Origin: Leucobacter exalbidus
Lineage (GTDB): Bacteria; Actinomycetota; Actinomycetes; Actinomycetales; Microbacteriaceae
Length of the DNA: 64,000 nt
Assembly: GCF_017834145.1 (NCBI RefSeq)
Contig: NZ_JAFIDA010000001.1
Location: 2,852,001-2,916,000, forward strand
Reading direction: 5' to 3'
Below the pieces are notes generated by a model. The model saw only the letters and a list, made by a program, of their open reading frames with translations, did not search any database and was not told the origin of the DNA. Positions 53,499 through 63,904 of the stretch are shown in pieces. Positions within the stretch are counted from its first letter, which is position 1; the number at the start of each line of letters is the position of its first letter. Made by a program: the position numbers and the translations under genes.

Positions 53499-54719
53499 CT
53501 AGACGACGCGAATACCCGCTCGCCAGACTGCCCGAGTGAGGGGCATGCCGGGGCGGTACGCGAGGTGCGTGACCGAGGGGGCCGCGAGCAACTGCAAGTC
53601 GGCGCGGGCCCCCGGGCAAATCACGCCGACCGCGGGCTGGGCGATGCCCCGCGGATCCAGCCACCCCTCCTCATGCATGCCGAGCGCCCACGCCCCACCG
53701 AGGGTCGCTGCACGCACCGCCTCGTGAATGGTGAGGCCCATCTGGAGCACCGCGGTGGCCACACAGAAAGCCATCGAGCTTGTGTATGAGGTGCCCGGGT
53801 TGCAGTTTGACGCGATCGCGATGCGCGCCCCCGCGTCGAGAAGATTGCGCGCTGGCGCGAGCGGCATGCGCGTTGAGAGGTCACACGCGGGCAGCACCGT
53901 GGCAACGGTGCCGGGGAGTGATGTGGGTCCAGTCCAAGAAGCCGCCAGCGCCTCAATATCTTGCTCAGTTAAGAACCCGACGTGGTCGACGCTCAGCGCA
54001 CCGTACTCCACGGCGAGCTGCACGCCCGGCCCGTGCCCCAGCTGGTTGCCGTGCACGCGGGTCGCCAGGCCCGCGGCACTGGCGGCCTCGAGTACGCGCC
54101 GCGTAGCCGCCTCATCGAAGGCTCCCGTTTCGCAGAACACGTCGACCGCCGAGACATGGGGTGCGACGGCGGTAAGCATCGGGCCCGTCACGAGATCGAG
54201 GTAGTCGGCCGGGTTCGCTTCGGCGGGCACGAGATGCGCGCCGAGAAATGTCACCGCGTCGGCGTGACGGCCCGCAATGCGGGCCAAGCGCACTTCGTCT
54301 GCAACGGTGAGCCCGTAGCCGGTCTTTGTTTCAATCGTGGTCGTGCCGCCCGCCCGGGCCTCAGCGATGAGGCGTCGCAGGTTTTGCTCCAACGTCTCAT
54401 CGCTGGCAGCCCGAGTCGCGTTGACCGTGACATTAATGCCGCCCGCCGCATACGATTCGCCGGCCATGCGCGCCTCAAACTCTGCGGTGCGATCACCCGC
54501 AAACACCATGTGGGTGTGCGAATCGACCCAGCCGGGCAAGAGTGCCTGCCCGGCCGCATCGAATCGGGTGTCAGCCGCAGGAGCCTGCGCTGCCGGCCCG
54601 ACCCAGGCAATACGGTTGCCCTCCACGAGTACGGCAGCATCACGCAGGCGCCCCGCCGTGGCGAGCTCATCATCATTCGTGGTGAGTTCGCCGATGTTGT
54701 CAATCAGCAGGGTCGTCAT
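53499..54719 (-). CDS. hutI: Imidazolonepropionase
   Basis: A 406-residue amidohydrolase that opens imidazolone-propionate to N-formimidoyl-glutamate. WVDSHTHMVFAGDRTAEFEAR gives the first metal ligands. The middle has IETKTGYGLTVADEVRLAR and VDVFCETGAFD, then RVHGNQLGHGPGVQLAVEYGALSVDH with two more histidines, and IASNCNPGTSYTSSMAF near the C-terminus. It follows hutU by 39 bases on the same strand and is the last enzyme gene of that operon. Confidence 0.97.
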   Translation of the reverse strand: MTTLLIDNIGELTTNDDELATAGRLRDAAVLVEGNRIAWVGPAAQAPAADTRFDAAGQALLPGWVDSHTHMVFAGDRTAEFEARMAGESYAAGGINVTVNATRAASDETLEQNLRRLIAEARAGGTTTIETKTGYGLTVADEVRLARIAGRHADAVTFLGAHLVPAEANPADYLDLVTGPMLTAVAPHVSAVDVFCETGAFDEAATRRVLEAASAAGLATRVHGNQLGHGPGVQLAVEYGALSVDHVGFLTEQDIEALAASWTGPTSLPGTVATVLPACDLSTRMPLAPARNLLDAGARIAIASNCNPGTSYTSSMAFCVATAVLQMGLTIHEAVRAATLGGAWALGMHEEGWLDPRGIAQPAVGVICPGARADLQLLAAPSVTHLAYRPGMPLTRAVWRAGIRVV

Positions 54720-54758
54720 GGTGCTCGTTTCAGTTACGCAGGCGCTGTTAGCGGAGGG

Positions 54759-56471
54759 CTAGTCGTGGCGAATGGTAGGCGTCATCGGCACCCGCACCTC
54801 ACGCTCAGCGGCCACATCGACGGCGCGCTGGTAGCCCGCATCGACGTGACGAATCACACCCATGCCCGGGTCGTTGGTGAGTAACCGCTCTAGCTTCTGT
54901 GCAGCGAGCTCGGTACCGTCAGCTACCGACACCTGGCCCGAGTGCAGCGACCGGCCAATGCCGACGCCGCCACCGTGATGCAGCGACACCCAAGTCGCGC
55001 CCGAAGAAGCTGCCGTAAGCGCGTTTAATAGCGGCCAATCGGCGATGGCGTCAGAGCCGTCGGCCATGGCCTCGGTCTCACGGTAGGGAGACGCGACTGA
55101 CCCCGAGTCGAGGTGATCGCGCCCGATCACGATCGGGGCTGAGAGCTTCCCCTCGGCCACTAGTTCATTGAACTTCAGTGCTGCGCGCTGGCGCTCGCCG
55201 TAGCCGAGCCAGCAGATGCGGGCGGGGAGGCCCTCGAACTCGACGCGGTCTTGTGCCGCGCGAATCCAGCGGTGCAAGTGTTCGTTTTCGGGGAAGAGTT
55301 CGAGGATGGCCTCGTCGGTGACGCGAATGTCTTCGGGGTCACCCGACAGCGCCGCCCACCGGAAGGGCCCGAGACCCTCGCAAAACAGGGGCCGAATGTA
55401 GGCGGGCACGAAACCGGGAAACTCGAAGGCACGATCGTAGCCGCCGGTGCGGGCCTCATCACGAATCGAGTTGCCGTAGTCAAATACCTCGGCGCCAGCG
55501 TCTTGGAACTCGACCATGGCGCGCACGTGTGCGGCCATCGCGGCTTGCGCGTCGCGGGTGAACCCCTCGGCATCTGCCGCGGCCCGGTCTGCCCATTCCG
55601 CTACGGAATAGCCGATGGGCAGGTAAGAGAGCGGATCGTGCGCGCTGGTCTGGTCGGTCACAATATCAACGGTGATCTCACCGGCCTGGTGGCGGCGCAG
55701 GATCTCTGGGAACAGCTCAGCCGCATTGCCAACGAGCCCCACCGACCAACCACGCCGCTCGGCCTTCGCCTGCGAAACCTTGGCGAGCGCTTCATCGATG
55801 TCGGTGACGACCTCATCAAGGTAGCGCTTGCCGAGACGGCGGCGCAGTCGACTCTCGTCAACATCGACGATGAGGCAGGTGCCACCGTTGAGCGTGACGG
55901 CGAGCGGTTGCGCGCCGCCCATACCGCCGCAGCCGCCGGTGAGGGTGAGGGTGCCCGCGAGGGTGCCATCGCGCTCGGCCGAGGCAGCGGGATCAGCCGC
56001 GAACTTGCGGCCGATGGCGGCGAACGTTTCGAAGGTGCCCTGCAGGATGCCCTGTGTGCCGATGTAGATCCATGATCCGGCGGTCATCTGACCGTACATC
56101 GTGAGGCCCTCGGCCTCGAGCTTGCGAAATTCGGGCCAGGTTGACCAATCGCCCACGAGATTCGAATTGGCGATGAGCACGCGGGGCGCCCACACATTCG
56201 TGCGAAAGACTCCGACGGGTTTGCCCGACTGTACTAGCAGGGTCTCATCGTCTTCAAGATCGCGCAGCGTGGCAACGATGGCGTCGAAGGCCTCCCAGCT
56301 GCGGGCCGCGCGACCGGTGCCGCCGTAGACCACGAGGTCATCGGGGCGCTCGGCAACCTCGGGATCGAGGTTATTCATCAGCATGCGCAGCGGAGCTTCG
56401 GTTTGCCAGCTCTTGGCCGAGATTTCGAGGCCGCGAGGGGCTTTGACGGGGCGTGCGCCGGGGAGTGCCAT
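54759..56471 (-). CDS. hutU: Urocanate hydratase
   Basis: A 570-residue urocanase, the normal length. It converts urocanate to imidazolone-propionate with tightly bound NAD+. Conserved parts include [79 protein letters not shown] and the catalytic-Cys segment [18 protein letters not shown]. The start at 56471 is preceded by AAAGG, while the frame extending further 5' has no ribosome site. It heads the hutUI operon, 95 bases downstream of a candidate operator. Confidence 0.98.
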   Translation of the reverse strand: MALPGARPVKAPRGLEISAKSWQTEAPLRMLMNNLDPEVAERPDDLVVYGGTGRAARSWEAFDAIVATLRDLEDDETLLVQSGKPVGVFRTNVWAPRVLIANSNLVGDWSTWPEFRKLEAEGLTMYGQMTAGSWIYIGTQGILQGTFETFAAIGRKFAADPAASAERDGTLAGTLTLTGGCGGMGGAQPLAVTLNGGTCLIVDVDESRLRRRLGKRYLDEVVTDIDEALAKVSQAKAERRGWSVGLVGNAAELFPEILRRHQAGEITVDIVTDQTSAHDPLSYLPIGYSVAEWADRAAADAEGFTRDAQAAMAAHVRAMVEFQDAGAEVFDYGNSIRDEARTGGYDRAFEFPGFVPAYIRPLFCEGLGPFRWAALSGDPEDIRVTDEAILELFPENEHLHRWIRAAQDRVEFEGLPARICWLGYGERQRAALKFNELVAEGKLSAPIVIGRDHLDSGSVASPYRETEAMADGSDAIADWPLLNALTAASSGATWVSLHHGGGVGIGRSLHSGQVSVADGTELAAQKLERLLTNDPGMGVIRHVDAGYQRAVDVAAEREVRVPMTPTIRHD

Positions 56472-56565
56472 GGGAGAGCCTTTCAAACAGAGCGGCGACG
56501 GTGCCGCGTGTGTTTCCATCACACCGCGTCACCGCCGCCGCAACAATGCACCCCGCACCGTAGTT

Positions 56566-56581
56566 GTCTGGGATGCCAGAC
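56566..56581. promoter_or_regulatory. Candidate hut operator upstream of hutU
   Basis: GTCTGGGATGCCAGAC is a 16-base inverted repeat (GTCTGG/CCAGAC around GATG) lying 95 bases upstream of the hutU start. It matches the site at 49717 in the opposite orientation at 14 of 16 bases. Confidence 0.7.
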
Positions 56582-56604
56582 TTCACGGTGTTTGTGCCCC
56601 GGAT

Positions 56605-58131
56605 CTAGTCTTCGGGCACCACATCGATCAGTTCGGTGCCATACGCTCCGGGTTCGGTGCCGTGGCCGATCTGCGCATAGATCGCAGGCTTGCGGCGGCG
56701 CAGCGCCAGACCCCACACGATGCCAATGATCAGGGCGGCCACGATCAAGCCGGGCAACACGAAGGTCGTGGCATCAGCGACTTCTTGGTCAAGCATGAGC
56801 TGGAAATTACCCAGGATCATGAAGAACATCACGAGCAGCAAGATGCCCGAAACGAACGGTGCGATGACCGTGGTCCACACGCTCAGATTGTGGGGGTGCT
56901 TGCGGAAGTAGCCGACAACTGCGAACGCGGTCAGCCCCATCAACAGCACGAGGCCAGCGGCGCCCGTGTTGGTGAGCCAGGTAAACATGGTGAGCACGGG
57001 GTACAGGAACGAGAGCTCGCCAAACATTGATTCGGCGGCGCCAAAGGCATCACCCGCGAGCGCAAAACCAGCCACCACGATGGCCGCAATGACGGTTTGG
57101 GCCACTGATCCGGCCCAGGGTGCACCCGATGCGCTCGTGCGGCTGAAGCCACTCGGCATCACGCCCTCGCGGCCCAAGGCGTACAGGTAACGAGCGACCG
57201 CGTTGTGGAAGGCCTGCAGTGCCGCGAACAAGCTGGTGATGAACAGCAGCGTCATAATGTCGGCCACCACAACGCTCGTGTGTTCGGTCATGAAGATGAA
57301 CATTAGATCGGGGCCGGCCTCTTGCGATGCCTGCACGATCTGCGACGGGCCAATGCCCACCGAGAATGCCCACGCGCTCAATGCGTAGAACACACCAATG
57401 ACGGCGACGGCGAGATAGGTGGCGCGGGGCACGGTGCGCTTGGGATCTTTCGCTTCCTCACCGTAGATCGCGCCGCTCTCAAAGCCCATGAACGCGGCCA
57501 CGCCAAACACCAGGATCAAGCCGAGCTCTGGCCCAAACAGGGTGGCCGGGTTCACCGCGGCCATCGAAACACCCTCTGGCGCTACCGAGAGCGAGACGAT
57601 GTCGAAAATAATGACGGCGACAAACTCGAGCGCCACGAGCGTGCCGAGCACCTTTGCCGACAGATCAACTCGGTTGACGCCCAGCACACCGACAGCGACG
57701 ATGCACAGGAACACCCACATCCACCACGGCGAAACAAACCCAAGCTTGGCCTCGAGGAACATGGAAAGCTGAAAACCAAACAGGCCATAGATGCCCACCT
57801 GCATGGTGTTGTAGGCCACGAGTGCGACGAGCGATCCGCCCACACCGATGGGCCGACCCAGGCCCTGCGCAACGTAGGCGTAGAATGCGCCGGCGTTGGT
57901 GATGTGGCGGCTCATGGCGGTGTAGCCCACCGCAAACAGTGCGAGGATCAGGGCAATGAGCAAGAAGCCCAGCGGTACCCCTAAAGATCCGGTGACTGCG
58001 AACGAGGTGGTCACGCCGCCCGCGACGACCGTGAGCGGGGCAGAAGCGGCGATGATCATGAGCGCGATAGAGGGCACTCCGAGTGTGCGCCTGCTAAGAC
58101 CGGGGTCGTGAGTAGATGTTGAATCGCTCAA
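56605..58131 (-). CDS. APC-superfamily amino acid permease
   Basis: A 508-residue membrane protein with about 12-13 helices. LGVPSIALMIIAASAPLTVVAGG is the N-terminal hallmark, FAVGYTAMSRHITNAGAFYAYV the helix 2-3 region, and ESGAIYGEEAKDPKRTVPRATY the conserved loop. It is clearly related to the permease at 62402-63880. It lies upstream of hutU on the same strand, 133 bases away, so it may supply histidine or urocanate. A separate substrate is equally possible because the candidate operator lies after it. Confidence 0.9.
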   Translation of the reverse strand: MSDSTSTHDPGLSRRTLGVPSIALMIIAASAPLTVVAGGVTTSFAVTGSLGVPLGFLLIALILALFAVGYTAMSRHITNAGAFYAYVAQGLGRPIGVGGSLVALVAYNTMQVGIYGLFGFQLSMFLEAKLGFVSPWWMWVFLCIVAVGVLGVNRVDLSAKVLGTLVALEFVAVIIFDIVSLSVAPEGVSMAAVNPATLFGPELGLILVFGVAAFMGFESGAIYGEEAKDPKRTVPRATYLAVAVIGVFYALSAWAFSVGIGPSQIVQASQEAGPDLMFIFMTEHTSVVVADIMTLLFITSLFAALQAFHNAVARYLYALGREGVMPSGFSRTSASGAPWAGSVAQTVIAAIVVAGFALAGDAFGAAESMFGELSFLYPVLTMFTWLTNTGAAGLVLLMGLTAFAVVGYFRKHPHNLSVWTTVIAPFVSGILLLVMFFMILGNFQLMLDQEVADATTFVLPGLIVAALIIGIVWGLALRRRKPAIYAQIGHGTEPGAYGTELIDVVPED

Positions 58132-58373
58132 TGGAGGAAACCTTTCACTTGGCGTCGTTGCCGAGGGTGCGCCCGGAGTCGCCGGGCCCGGTGGCTACCG
58201 GGAGCGCACCATACAGTTCGAGGCTACGTCTCGCACCGAAAATGCGGTTGGCGTTGCGTGCACAGCGCCTGTTTTTGGGCGCAGGGATCCGCGTGAACCG
58301 GCCTTGTGTCGTGCCGCCTGAGTGAATTAACATGAACTCGTCAGCAGTTCAGCCAACTCCGGGGTAGACTACT
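58132..58373. other. Divergent promoter region of permease and DEAD-box helicase genes
   Basis: A 242-bp spacer. Besides the permease ribosome site (GAAAGG on the minus strand near 58136-58146), it contains a GCGCC..GGCGC hairpin with a T-rich loop at 58265-58282, which could lie in the helicase 5' leader. No hut-type operator was seen. Confidence 0.4.
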
Positions 58374-60470
58374 ATGATGACCTCTTCCGAGAACGCCACA
58401 CCAGGCGAATCCGCCGTCCCTACTGAAACCGAGGGCGAGCGCATTACATTCGCCGATCTCGGTCTCTCGCCTGAAGTACTTCAGGCAGTTACCGACGTGG
58501 GCTACGAAACCCCGTCGGCTATCCAGGCCGCTACCATCCCCGTGCTGCTTGAAGGCCGTGACGTCGTCGGTCTCGCACAGACCGGCACCGGCAAAACCGC
58601 AGCGTTCGCGCTGCCCGTACTCTCACGCATGACCCCCGGCGCAGGCGTGCCGCAGGCTCTCGTTCTGGCCCCGACCCGTGAGCTCGCGCTCCAGGTGTGC
58701 GAGGCGTTCGAAAGCTACGCAACGCACCTGCCCAAGGTCAACCTGCTTCCCGTTTACGGTGGACAGGCTTACGGCCAGCAGCTCTCAGCTCTGCGCCGCG
58801 GCGTAGACATCGTGGTCGGTACCCCCGGCCGCATCATGGACCACCTGAAGCGTGGCTCACTCGACCTCACGCAGATCAAGTACCTCGTACTTGATGAGGC
58901 CGATGAGATGCTGAAGATGGGCTTCGCTGAAGACGTTGAGACGATCCTGGCTGACACGCCTAAGGACAAGCAGGTTGCCCTGTTCTCTGCCACGATGCCG
59001 GCTCAGATTCGCCGCATCTCACAGCAGTACTTGAAGGACCCGCAGGAAATTAAGATCGCCGGCAAGACGCAGACGAGCTCGACGATTACGCAGCGCTACA
59101 TCGTCGTCTCGTTCACGCAGAAGCTTGATGCGCTGACCCGCGTCCTCGAGGTCGAAGACTTCGACGGCATCATCGTGTTCACGCGTACCCGTGGCGACTC
59201 CGAGCAGGTAGCTGAGAAGCTGCGCGCCCGTGGTTACTCGGCCGCCGCGATCAACGGTGACATCCAGCAGGCACAGCGTGAGCGCACCGTGCAGGCCCTC
59301 AAGGATGGCAAGCTTGACATCCTCGTTGCCACCGACGTTGCGGCCCGTGGCCTTGACGTTGAGCGCATCAGCCACGTCATCAACTACGATCTTCCGATCG
59401 ACGTTGAGTCATACGTGCACCGCATCGGCCGTACCGGCCGCGCAGGCCGCAAGGGCGACGCGATCAGCTTCGTTACGCCGCGCGAGCGCCGTATGCTCAA
59501 GCAGATCGAGAAGACCACGAAGCAGGCTCTCACGCAGATGCCGCTGCCTGGCATCGAAGAGGTCAACGCAACGCGTCTGTCACGCTTCGACGATGAGATC
59601 ACCGCGGCCCTCGGTCGCACCGGTCGCATCGATCGCTTCCGCGAGGTCATTCAGCACTACGTGAAGAACCACGACGTGCCTGAGATTGACGTTGCTGCAG
59701 CACTGGCTGTTGTGGCACAGGGCGCGACGCCCCTGCTGCTCTCGGCTGATGACGATCGTAAATTCGATCGCGATCGCAAGCAGGCTGCAAGCTTCCTTGA
59801 CGATAGCAACGATCGCCCGGTACGCGAGCGCACCGAGCGTGCCCCGCGCCGCGACGATCTCAAGATGTACCGCATCGAGGTGGGCCGTCGCGAGCGCGTA
59901 CAGCCCGGCCAGATCATTGGCGCAATTGCGAACGAGGGTGGCCTCACCCGCGACGACTTCGGCCGCATCCAGGTGCGCGACGACTTCTCGCTCGTCGAGC
60001 TGCCCGCAACCCTCTCTGAGGCTTCGATCGCAGCACTCGCAAGCACTCAGATCAGCGGCAAGCTGATCGAGCTGAAGGAAGACCGCGGCGGCTCAGCCTC
60101 ACGTGGCGGCGACCGGGGCGGGCGCAGCTATGGCGGCGACCGTAACGGTGGCGGACGCAGCTACGGCGGCGACCGTGGCGGCGATCGCGGCGGTTCACGC
60201 GGTGGTTACCAGGGTGGCGGCGACCGCGGTGGTTACCAGGGTGGCGGCGATCGTGGTGGCCGTGGTGGCTACAGCAACGATCGTGGCGACCGTGGCGGTT
60301 ACCAGGGTGGTGGCGATCGTGGTGGCCGTGGTGGCTACAACAACGACCGTGGCGGCAGCACCGGCAACAGCTGGGAAGATCGCGGCTCACGTGGCGGCGA
60401 CCGCAACCAGGGTGGCGGGCGCGACTTCGGCAGCAACAGCGCCGACGGCAAGCGCAAGCCCCGCTGGTAA
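58374..60470 (+). CDS. DEAD-box ATP-dependent RNA helicase with Gly/Arg-rich tail
   Basis: A 698-residue helicase. Motifs in order: Q motif ([16 protein letters not shown]), I ([14 protein letters not shown]), Ia (PTRELALQV), II (VLDEADEML), III (SATMP), IV (IIVFTRT), V ([10 protein letters not shown]) and VI ([13 protein letters not shown]). Residues ~495-565 form a DbpA-type RNA-binding domain ([20 protein letters not shown]-like). From about residue 570 the tail is repetitive [13 protein letters not shown] sequence. The layout matches DeaD/CsdA proteins, which remodel structured RNA during ribosome assembly and cold stress. Tandem ATGs at 58374 and 58377 are both possible starts. Confidence 0.96.
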   Translation: MMTSSENATPGESAVPTETEGERITFADLGLSPEVLQAVTDVGYETPSAIQAATIPVLLEGRDVVGLAQTGTGKTAAFALPVLSRMTPGAGVPQALVLAPTRELALQVCEAFESYATHLPKVNLLPVYGGQAYGQQLSALRRGVDIVVGTPGRIMDHLKRGSLDLTQIKYLVLDEADEMLKMGFAEDVETILADTPKDKQVALFSATMPAQIRRISQQYLKDPQEIKIAGKTQTSSTITQRYIVVSFTQKLDALTRVLEVEDFDGIIVFTRTRGDSEQVAEKLRARGYSAAAINGDIQQAQRERTVQALKDGKLDILVATDVAARGLDVERISHVINYDLPIDVESYVHRIGRTGRAGRKGDAISFVTPRERRMLKQIEKTTKQALTQMPLPGIEEVNATRLSRFDDEITAALGRTGRIDRFREVIQHYVKNHDVPEIDVAAALAVVAQGATPLLLSADDDRKFDRDRKQAASFLDDSNDRPVRERTERAPRRDDLKMYRIEVGRRERVQPGQIIGAIANEGGLTRDDFGRIQVRDDFSLVELPATLSEASIAALASTQISGKLIELKEDRGGSASRGGDRGGRSYGGDRNGGGRSYGGDRGGDRGGSRGGYQGGGDRGGYQGGGDRGGRGGYSNDRGDRGGYQGGGDRGGRGGYNNDRGGSTGNSWEDRGSRGGDRNQGGGRDFGSNSADGKRKPRW
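60095..60420 (+). repeat. Low-complexity Gly/Arg/Asp repeats in the helicase tail
   Basis: About 325 bases encode irregular repeats of the type [12 protein letters not shown] and GGRSYGGDR. Near-identical DNA units recur at about 60200, 60230 and 60298. Copy-number change in whole codons is likely among strains. Such tails bind RNA non-specifically and can promote condensate formation. Confidence 0.75.
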
Positions 60471-60495
60471 TACCCACCTGTAATATCCACCTCAG

Positions 60496-62229
60496 GTGAC
60501 AATGCGTTGGTGCGCCCTCGGCAGAAATGCCGACGGGCGCATCACTGCGTTTACGCTCGATGCGAGCGGCAATTCCGGCGACCCCATTTCGATGGAGCGC
60601 AGCGAACTCGCCGATTTTGTGCGCGGGATCGAAGAGGAACATGCCCCACGCTGGGTGTGGAGCGACACCACTCGTTGGGTGCCGCAGCTGCTGGCGAACG
60701 GTGTGCGCATCACCCGGTGCCACGATCTCAGGCTGAGCCACGCCATTTTGCTACGCTCAGAACTGGTGCCGAATCGCGGCGAGCTCGCCGCGGCGGCCGC
60801 ATGGGACGTGGGTCCTGAGGAGCCGGATCCGGAGCCGAAAGCCACCGCGCTGTTTGAGCTCGAATCGACCCGGGCCACCGCGGTGCCCGGCGATATCGAG
60901 GAGACTCTCGCCGAGTTTGCGCGGCAGCGGGCCGCGTTAGCCGCATCGCCGCGGCAGCTGAGTCTGCTCATCGCCGCGGAGTCGGCGGGGGCAGTGATGG
61001 CCGCCGAGATGCGTGCCGCCGGGCTGCCATGGGACACCGTCGAACACGACCGCATTTTGCGGGAGGCGCTGGGCCCCCGCCCGCCCGCGGGTGCGCGCAC
61101 CGCGATCATGGCCGGTCTCGCCGACGAGATTGGGATGGCACTTGGGCAGCCCGGCGTGAGCGTCGATTCGCCGCCGAAGCTGCTGCGGGCGCTGCGTGAC
61201 GCAGGCCTCGAGGTGCAGTCGACCTCGCAGTGGGAGCTCGCCGACATTGCGCACCCGGTGATTGCGCCGCTGCTGCACTACAAGAAACTTGCGCGGCTGC
61301 TCACCGCGAACGGCTGGAACTGGATCGATGAGTGGGTGCGCGATGGGCGCTACCACCCGGTGTATGTTCCGGGCGGGGTGGTGACCGGGCGTTGGGCCTC
61401 GAGTGGCGGCGGTGCGCTGCAACTGCCGCGCATGCTGCGGCCCGTGCTGCGCGCTGACCCCGGCTGGACGCTGGTGTCGGCAGATGTTGCCCAGCTTGAG
61501 CCGCGCGTGCTCGCGGCGATGTCGGGCGACCGCGCAATGGCTGCCGCTGGCGCAGGCACCGACCTGTACGCCGGGCTTGTCTCGAGCGGCGTCGTGGCGA
61601 CGCGGCAAGAAGCCAAGATCGCGGTGCTCGGCGCCATGTATGGATCGACCACCGGCGATAGTGGCCGGCTTGTGCCGAGGCTGCGCCGCAGCTTTCCCGC
61701 TGCCATGAGGCTCGTCGATCAGGCGGCCGCGGCGGGGGAGCGGGGCGGTGTCGTATCGACCTGGCTGGGTAGGTCATCGCCGGCCCCCAGCGATGAATGG
61801 TTAGAACAGCAGGCCCTGGCCAGCCAGCCCGGTGCGACCCCGCGCGACGAGCGCGAGGCGCGCCGGGTCGCCCGCGACTTTGGCAGGTTTACCCGCAACT
61901 TTGTGGTGCAGGGCACCGCGGCCGAGTGGGCGCTGTCGTGGCTCGCCAATCTGCGGCTGCGGCTTGACGAACTGCCCGCAGCATGGGCCGGGCAAGACCC
62001 GCGGGCGGCACCCATCGCGCAGGCCTCGGGCCCAGCATTTGAACGGCGCCCACACCTCGCCTTCTTTTTGCACGACGAAGTGATCGTGCACACCCCCATC
62101 GAACTCGCCGACCAAGTGGCGGCCGCGGTGACGGCTGCGGCCGCCAGCGCTGGCACGTTGCTCTTTGGCGACGGGCCAGTGGACTTTCCCCTCGACGTGC
62201 GTATTTCGGAGCGCGCCGAGAAGGGGTAA
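60496..62229 (+). CDS. Bifunctional 3'-5' exonuclease/DNA polymerase-like protein (family A)
   Basis: A 577-residue protein related to the polymerase domain of DNA polymerase I. Motif A is VSADVAQLEPRVLAAMSGD, which holds the first catalytic Asp. Motif C is FFLHDEVIVHTP, with HDE. Between them is a finger region, TGDSGRLVPRLRRSFPAAM, that departs from the PolA O-helix. The N-terminal ~200 residues would be a degenerate 3'-5' exonuclease domain. Stand-alone proteins of this type are widespread in actinobacteria, with uncertain roles in repair. Start at GTG 60496 or ATG 60502. Confidence 0.88.
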   Translation: MTMRWCALGRNADGRITAFTLDASGNSGDPISMERSELADFVRGIEEEHAPRWVWSDTTRWVPQLLANGVRITRCHDLRLSHAILLRSELVPNRGELAAAAAWDVGPEEPDPEPKATALFELESTRATAVPGDIEETLAEFARQRAALAASPRQLSLLIAAESAGAVMAAEMRAAGLPWDTVEHDRILREALGPRPPAGARTAIMAGLADEIGMALGQPGVSVDSPPKLLRALRDAGLEVQSTSQWELADIAHPVIAPLLHYKKLARLLTANGWNWIDEWVRDGRYHPVYVPGGVVTGRWASSGGGALQLPRMLRPVLRADPGWTLVSADVAQLEPRVLAAMSGDRAMAAAGAGTDLYAGLVSSGVVATRQEAKIAVLGAMYGSTTGDSGRLVPRLRRSFPAAMRLVDQAAAAGERGGVVSTWLGRSSPAPSDEWLEQQALASQPGATPRDEREARRVARDFGRFTRNFVVQGTAAEWALSWLANLRLRLDELPAAWAGQDPRAAPIAQASGPAFERRPHLAFFLHDEVIVHTPIELADQVAAAVTAAAASAGTLLFGDGPVDFPLDVRISERAEKG

Positions 62230-62401
62230 GAACCAGGCTAAGCTGGGAGCTTGCAGACGATGAGGCTGTAGGACGCTGAGCGTAACCACCCCCATCGCTG
62301 TCCGAGCATTCACATTTTTGATGTCTCCCCGGCCCACAAAGTATTCGTGCGGACGGCATCTGGCTGCGCTTTCAGACGTGATCAGTTCTTCAGGAGACTC
62401 A

Positions 62402-63880
62402 GTGAAACCCACGCTCAACCGTCGTCTCGGCGTATTCGGCATCGTATTTATGGTGGTGGCCGCGGCCGCACCGATCACGGTCGTCGCCGCCAACTTCCCG
62501 CTCATCTTGAGCATCTCGGGCTCGATTGGCCTGCCCAGCATGGTGCTCGCCGCGACCCTGATTTTGCTGTTGTTTGCGGTCGGCTACACCTGGATGTCGC
62601 CGCGGGTGCCCGATGCCGGCGCGTTCTACTCGTATGTGCGTCAAGGCCTCGGCCACCGTGCGGGCCTCGGCACCGCATCAATCGCACTGCTGAGCTACGT
62701 GCTGCTCACCGTGTCAATGACTTGCTACCTCGGCGTGCAGACGGGCAACCTGATCAACCTGTGGCTCGGCGTCACCCCGCCGTGGTGGCTGATCTCGGGC
62801 ATCATGCTGGTCATCGTGGGCGTGCTGGGCTATCGCGACATCGAACTCTCGGCCAAGGTGCTCGGCTTCGTGCTCGTGCTCGAGGTGATTGCGGTGCTCG
62901 CGATTGACCTGGGCGTGCTCGCCTCGGGCGCCGAACTGTCAACGGCCGCACTGAACCCTGCCGAAGCGCTCGTCGGAGCCCCCGGGCTCGGGCTGCTGTT
63001 CGCGTTCTTGGGCTTCTTCGGATTCGAAGCAACCGCGGTGTTCCGCAATGAGGCGAAGGACCCCGAGCGCACCGTGCCCCGCGCGACCTACATCGCCGTG
63101 ATCACGATCGGTGCACTGTACTTCGTGTCGTCGTGGCTCGTCGTATCGGGGCTGGGCGAAGACCAGGCCGTCGCCGCATCGAACGAAGCACCCGACAGCG
63201 TCATCATGGACCTCGCCGGTTCTGTGATCGCCCCCATCTTTGCCGACCTCGTGCAGGTGCTCGTCGTGACGAGCATGTTCGCGTGCATGCTGTCGTTCCA
63301 CAACATCGTCACCCGCTACCTGTTCACGCTGGGCCAGCGCGGCGTATTGCCCGCGGCGCTCGCAGACGTGCACGCGAAGCACCGCGCGCCCTCGCGTGCA
63401 TCGCTCTGGGTGAGCATCATCACCTCGGCCGTGGTCGTGGTGTCGGCGCTCGCGCAGCTCGACCCCGTGGTGCAGATCTACACCTGGTACTCGGGCGCCG
63501 GGGCGGTGGGCGTGATCTGGATGATGGCGCTCACCAGCGTCGCCGTGATCGCGTTTGGCCGCTCACAGAAGGGCGCACTCGCCCCCTCTGGCTGGGTGGT
63601 TGGATCGGCGGTACTCGGTGGCCTGGGGCTGCTCGGCGTGCTTGCGATCTCAGTGTGGAACCTGCCCGTGCTCGTGGGCGGCACCACCGAAGCATTGATC
63701 TGGGGTGGCATCTTGATTATCGCGTTCGTGGGCGGCATGTTCTTGCCTGCCAAGCCGCAGGCCTTCGATGCGGCCGCTGAGCTGGCGAATGCTGATGCTG
63801 ATGCTGATGCTGATGCTGATGCTGATGCTGATGCTGATGCTGGTGCCGCCGAAGCTGAGCCCGCAGCGTCGGCCCGCTAG
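62402..63880 (+). CDS. APC-superfamily amino acid permease with Ala-Asp repeat tail
   Basis: A 492-residue transporter paralogous to the permease at 56605-58131: GVFGIVFMVVAAAAPITVVA, FAVGYTWMSPRVPDAGAFYSYV and FEATAVFRNEAKDPERTVPRATY. About 12 helices are followed by a cytoplasmic tail with eight Ala-Asp dipeptides encoded by a perfect hexanucleotide repeat. The start is GTG 62402, preceded by AGGAGA. The substrate is unknown; amino acids or amines are likely. Confidence 0.9.
   Translation: MKPTLNRRLGVFGIVFMVVAAAAPITVVAANFPLILSISGSIGLPSMVLAATLILLLFAVGYTWMSPRVPDAGAFYSYVRQGLGHRAGLGTASIALLSYVLLTVSMTCYLGVQTGNLINLWLGVTPPWWLISGIMLVIVGVLGYRDIELSAKVLGFVLVLEVIAVLAIDLGVLASGAELSTAALNPAEALVGAPGLGLLFAFLGFFGFEATAVFRNEAKDPERTVPRATYIAVITIGALYFVSSWLVVSGLGEDQAVAASNEAPDSVIMDLAGSVIAPIFADLVQVLVVTSMFACMLSFHNIVTRYLFTLGQRGVLPAALADVHAKHRAPSRASLWVSIITSAVVVVSALAQLDPVVQIYTWYSGAGAVGVIWMMALTSVAVIAFGRSQKGALAPSGWVVGSAVLGGLGLLGVLAISVWNLPVLVGGTTEALIWGGILIIAFVGGMFLPAKPQAFDAAAELANADADADADADADADADAGAAEAEPAASAR
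63791..63838 (+). repeat. Eight copies of GCTGAT in the permease tail
   Basis: Eight perfect head-to-tail GCTGAT units encode (Ala-Asp)8 just before the C-terminus. The 6-base unit keeps the reading frame, so slippage would change the tail length only. Identical codons in every unit point to recent expansion. Confidence 0.97.
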
Positions 63881-63904
63881 GTCTGAGCCCGGTAGGCTTC
63901 ACTC

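Noticed and set aside
53982-56075. Plus-strand open frames opposite hutI and hutU
   Set aside because: Both are antisense to unmistakable hut enzymes and show no motif. High-GC coding DNA routinely leaves such frames open.
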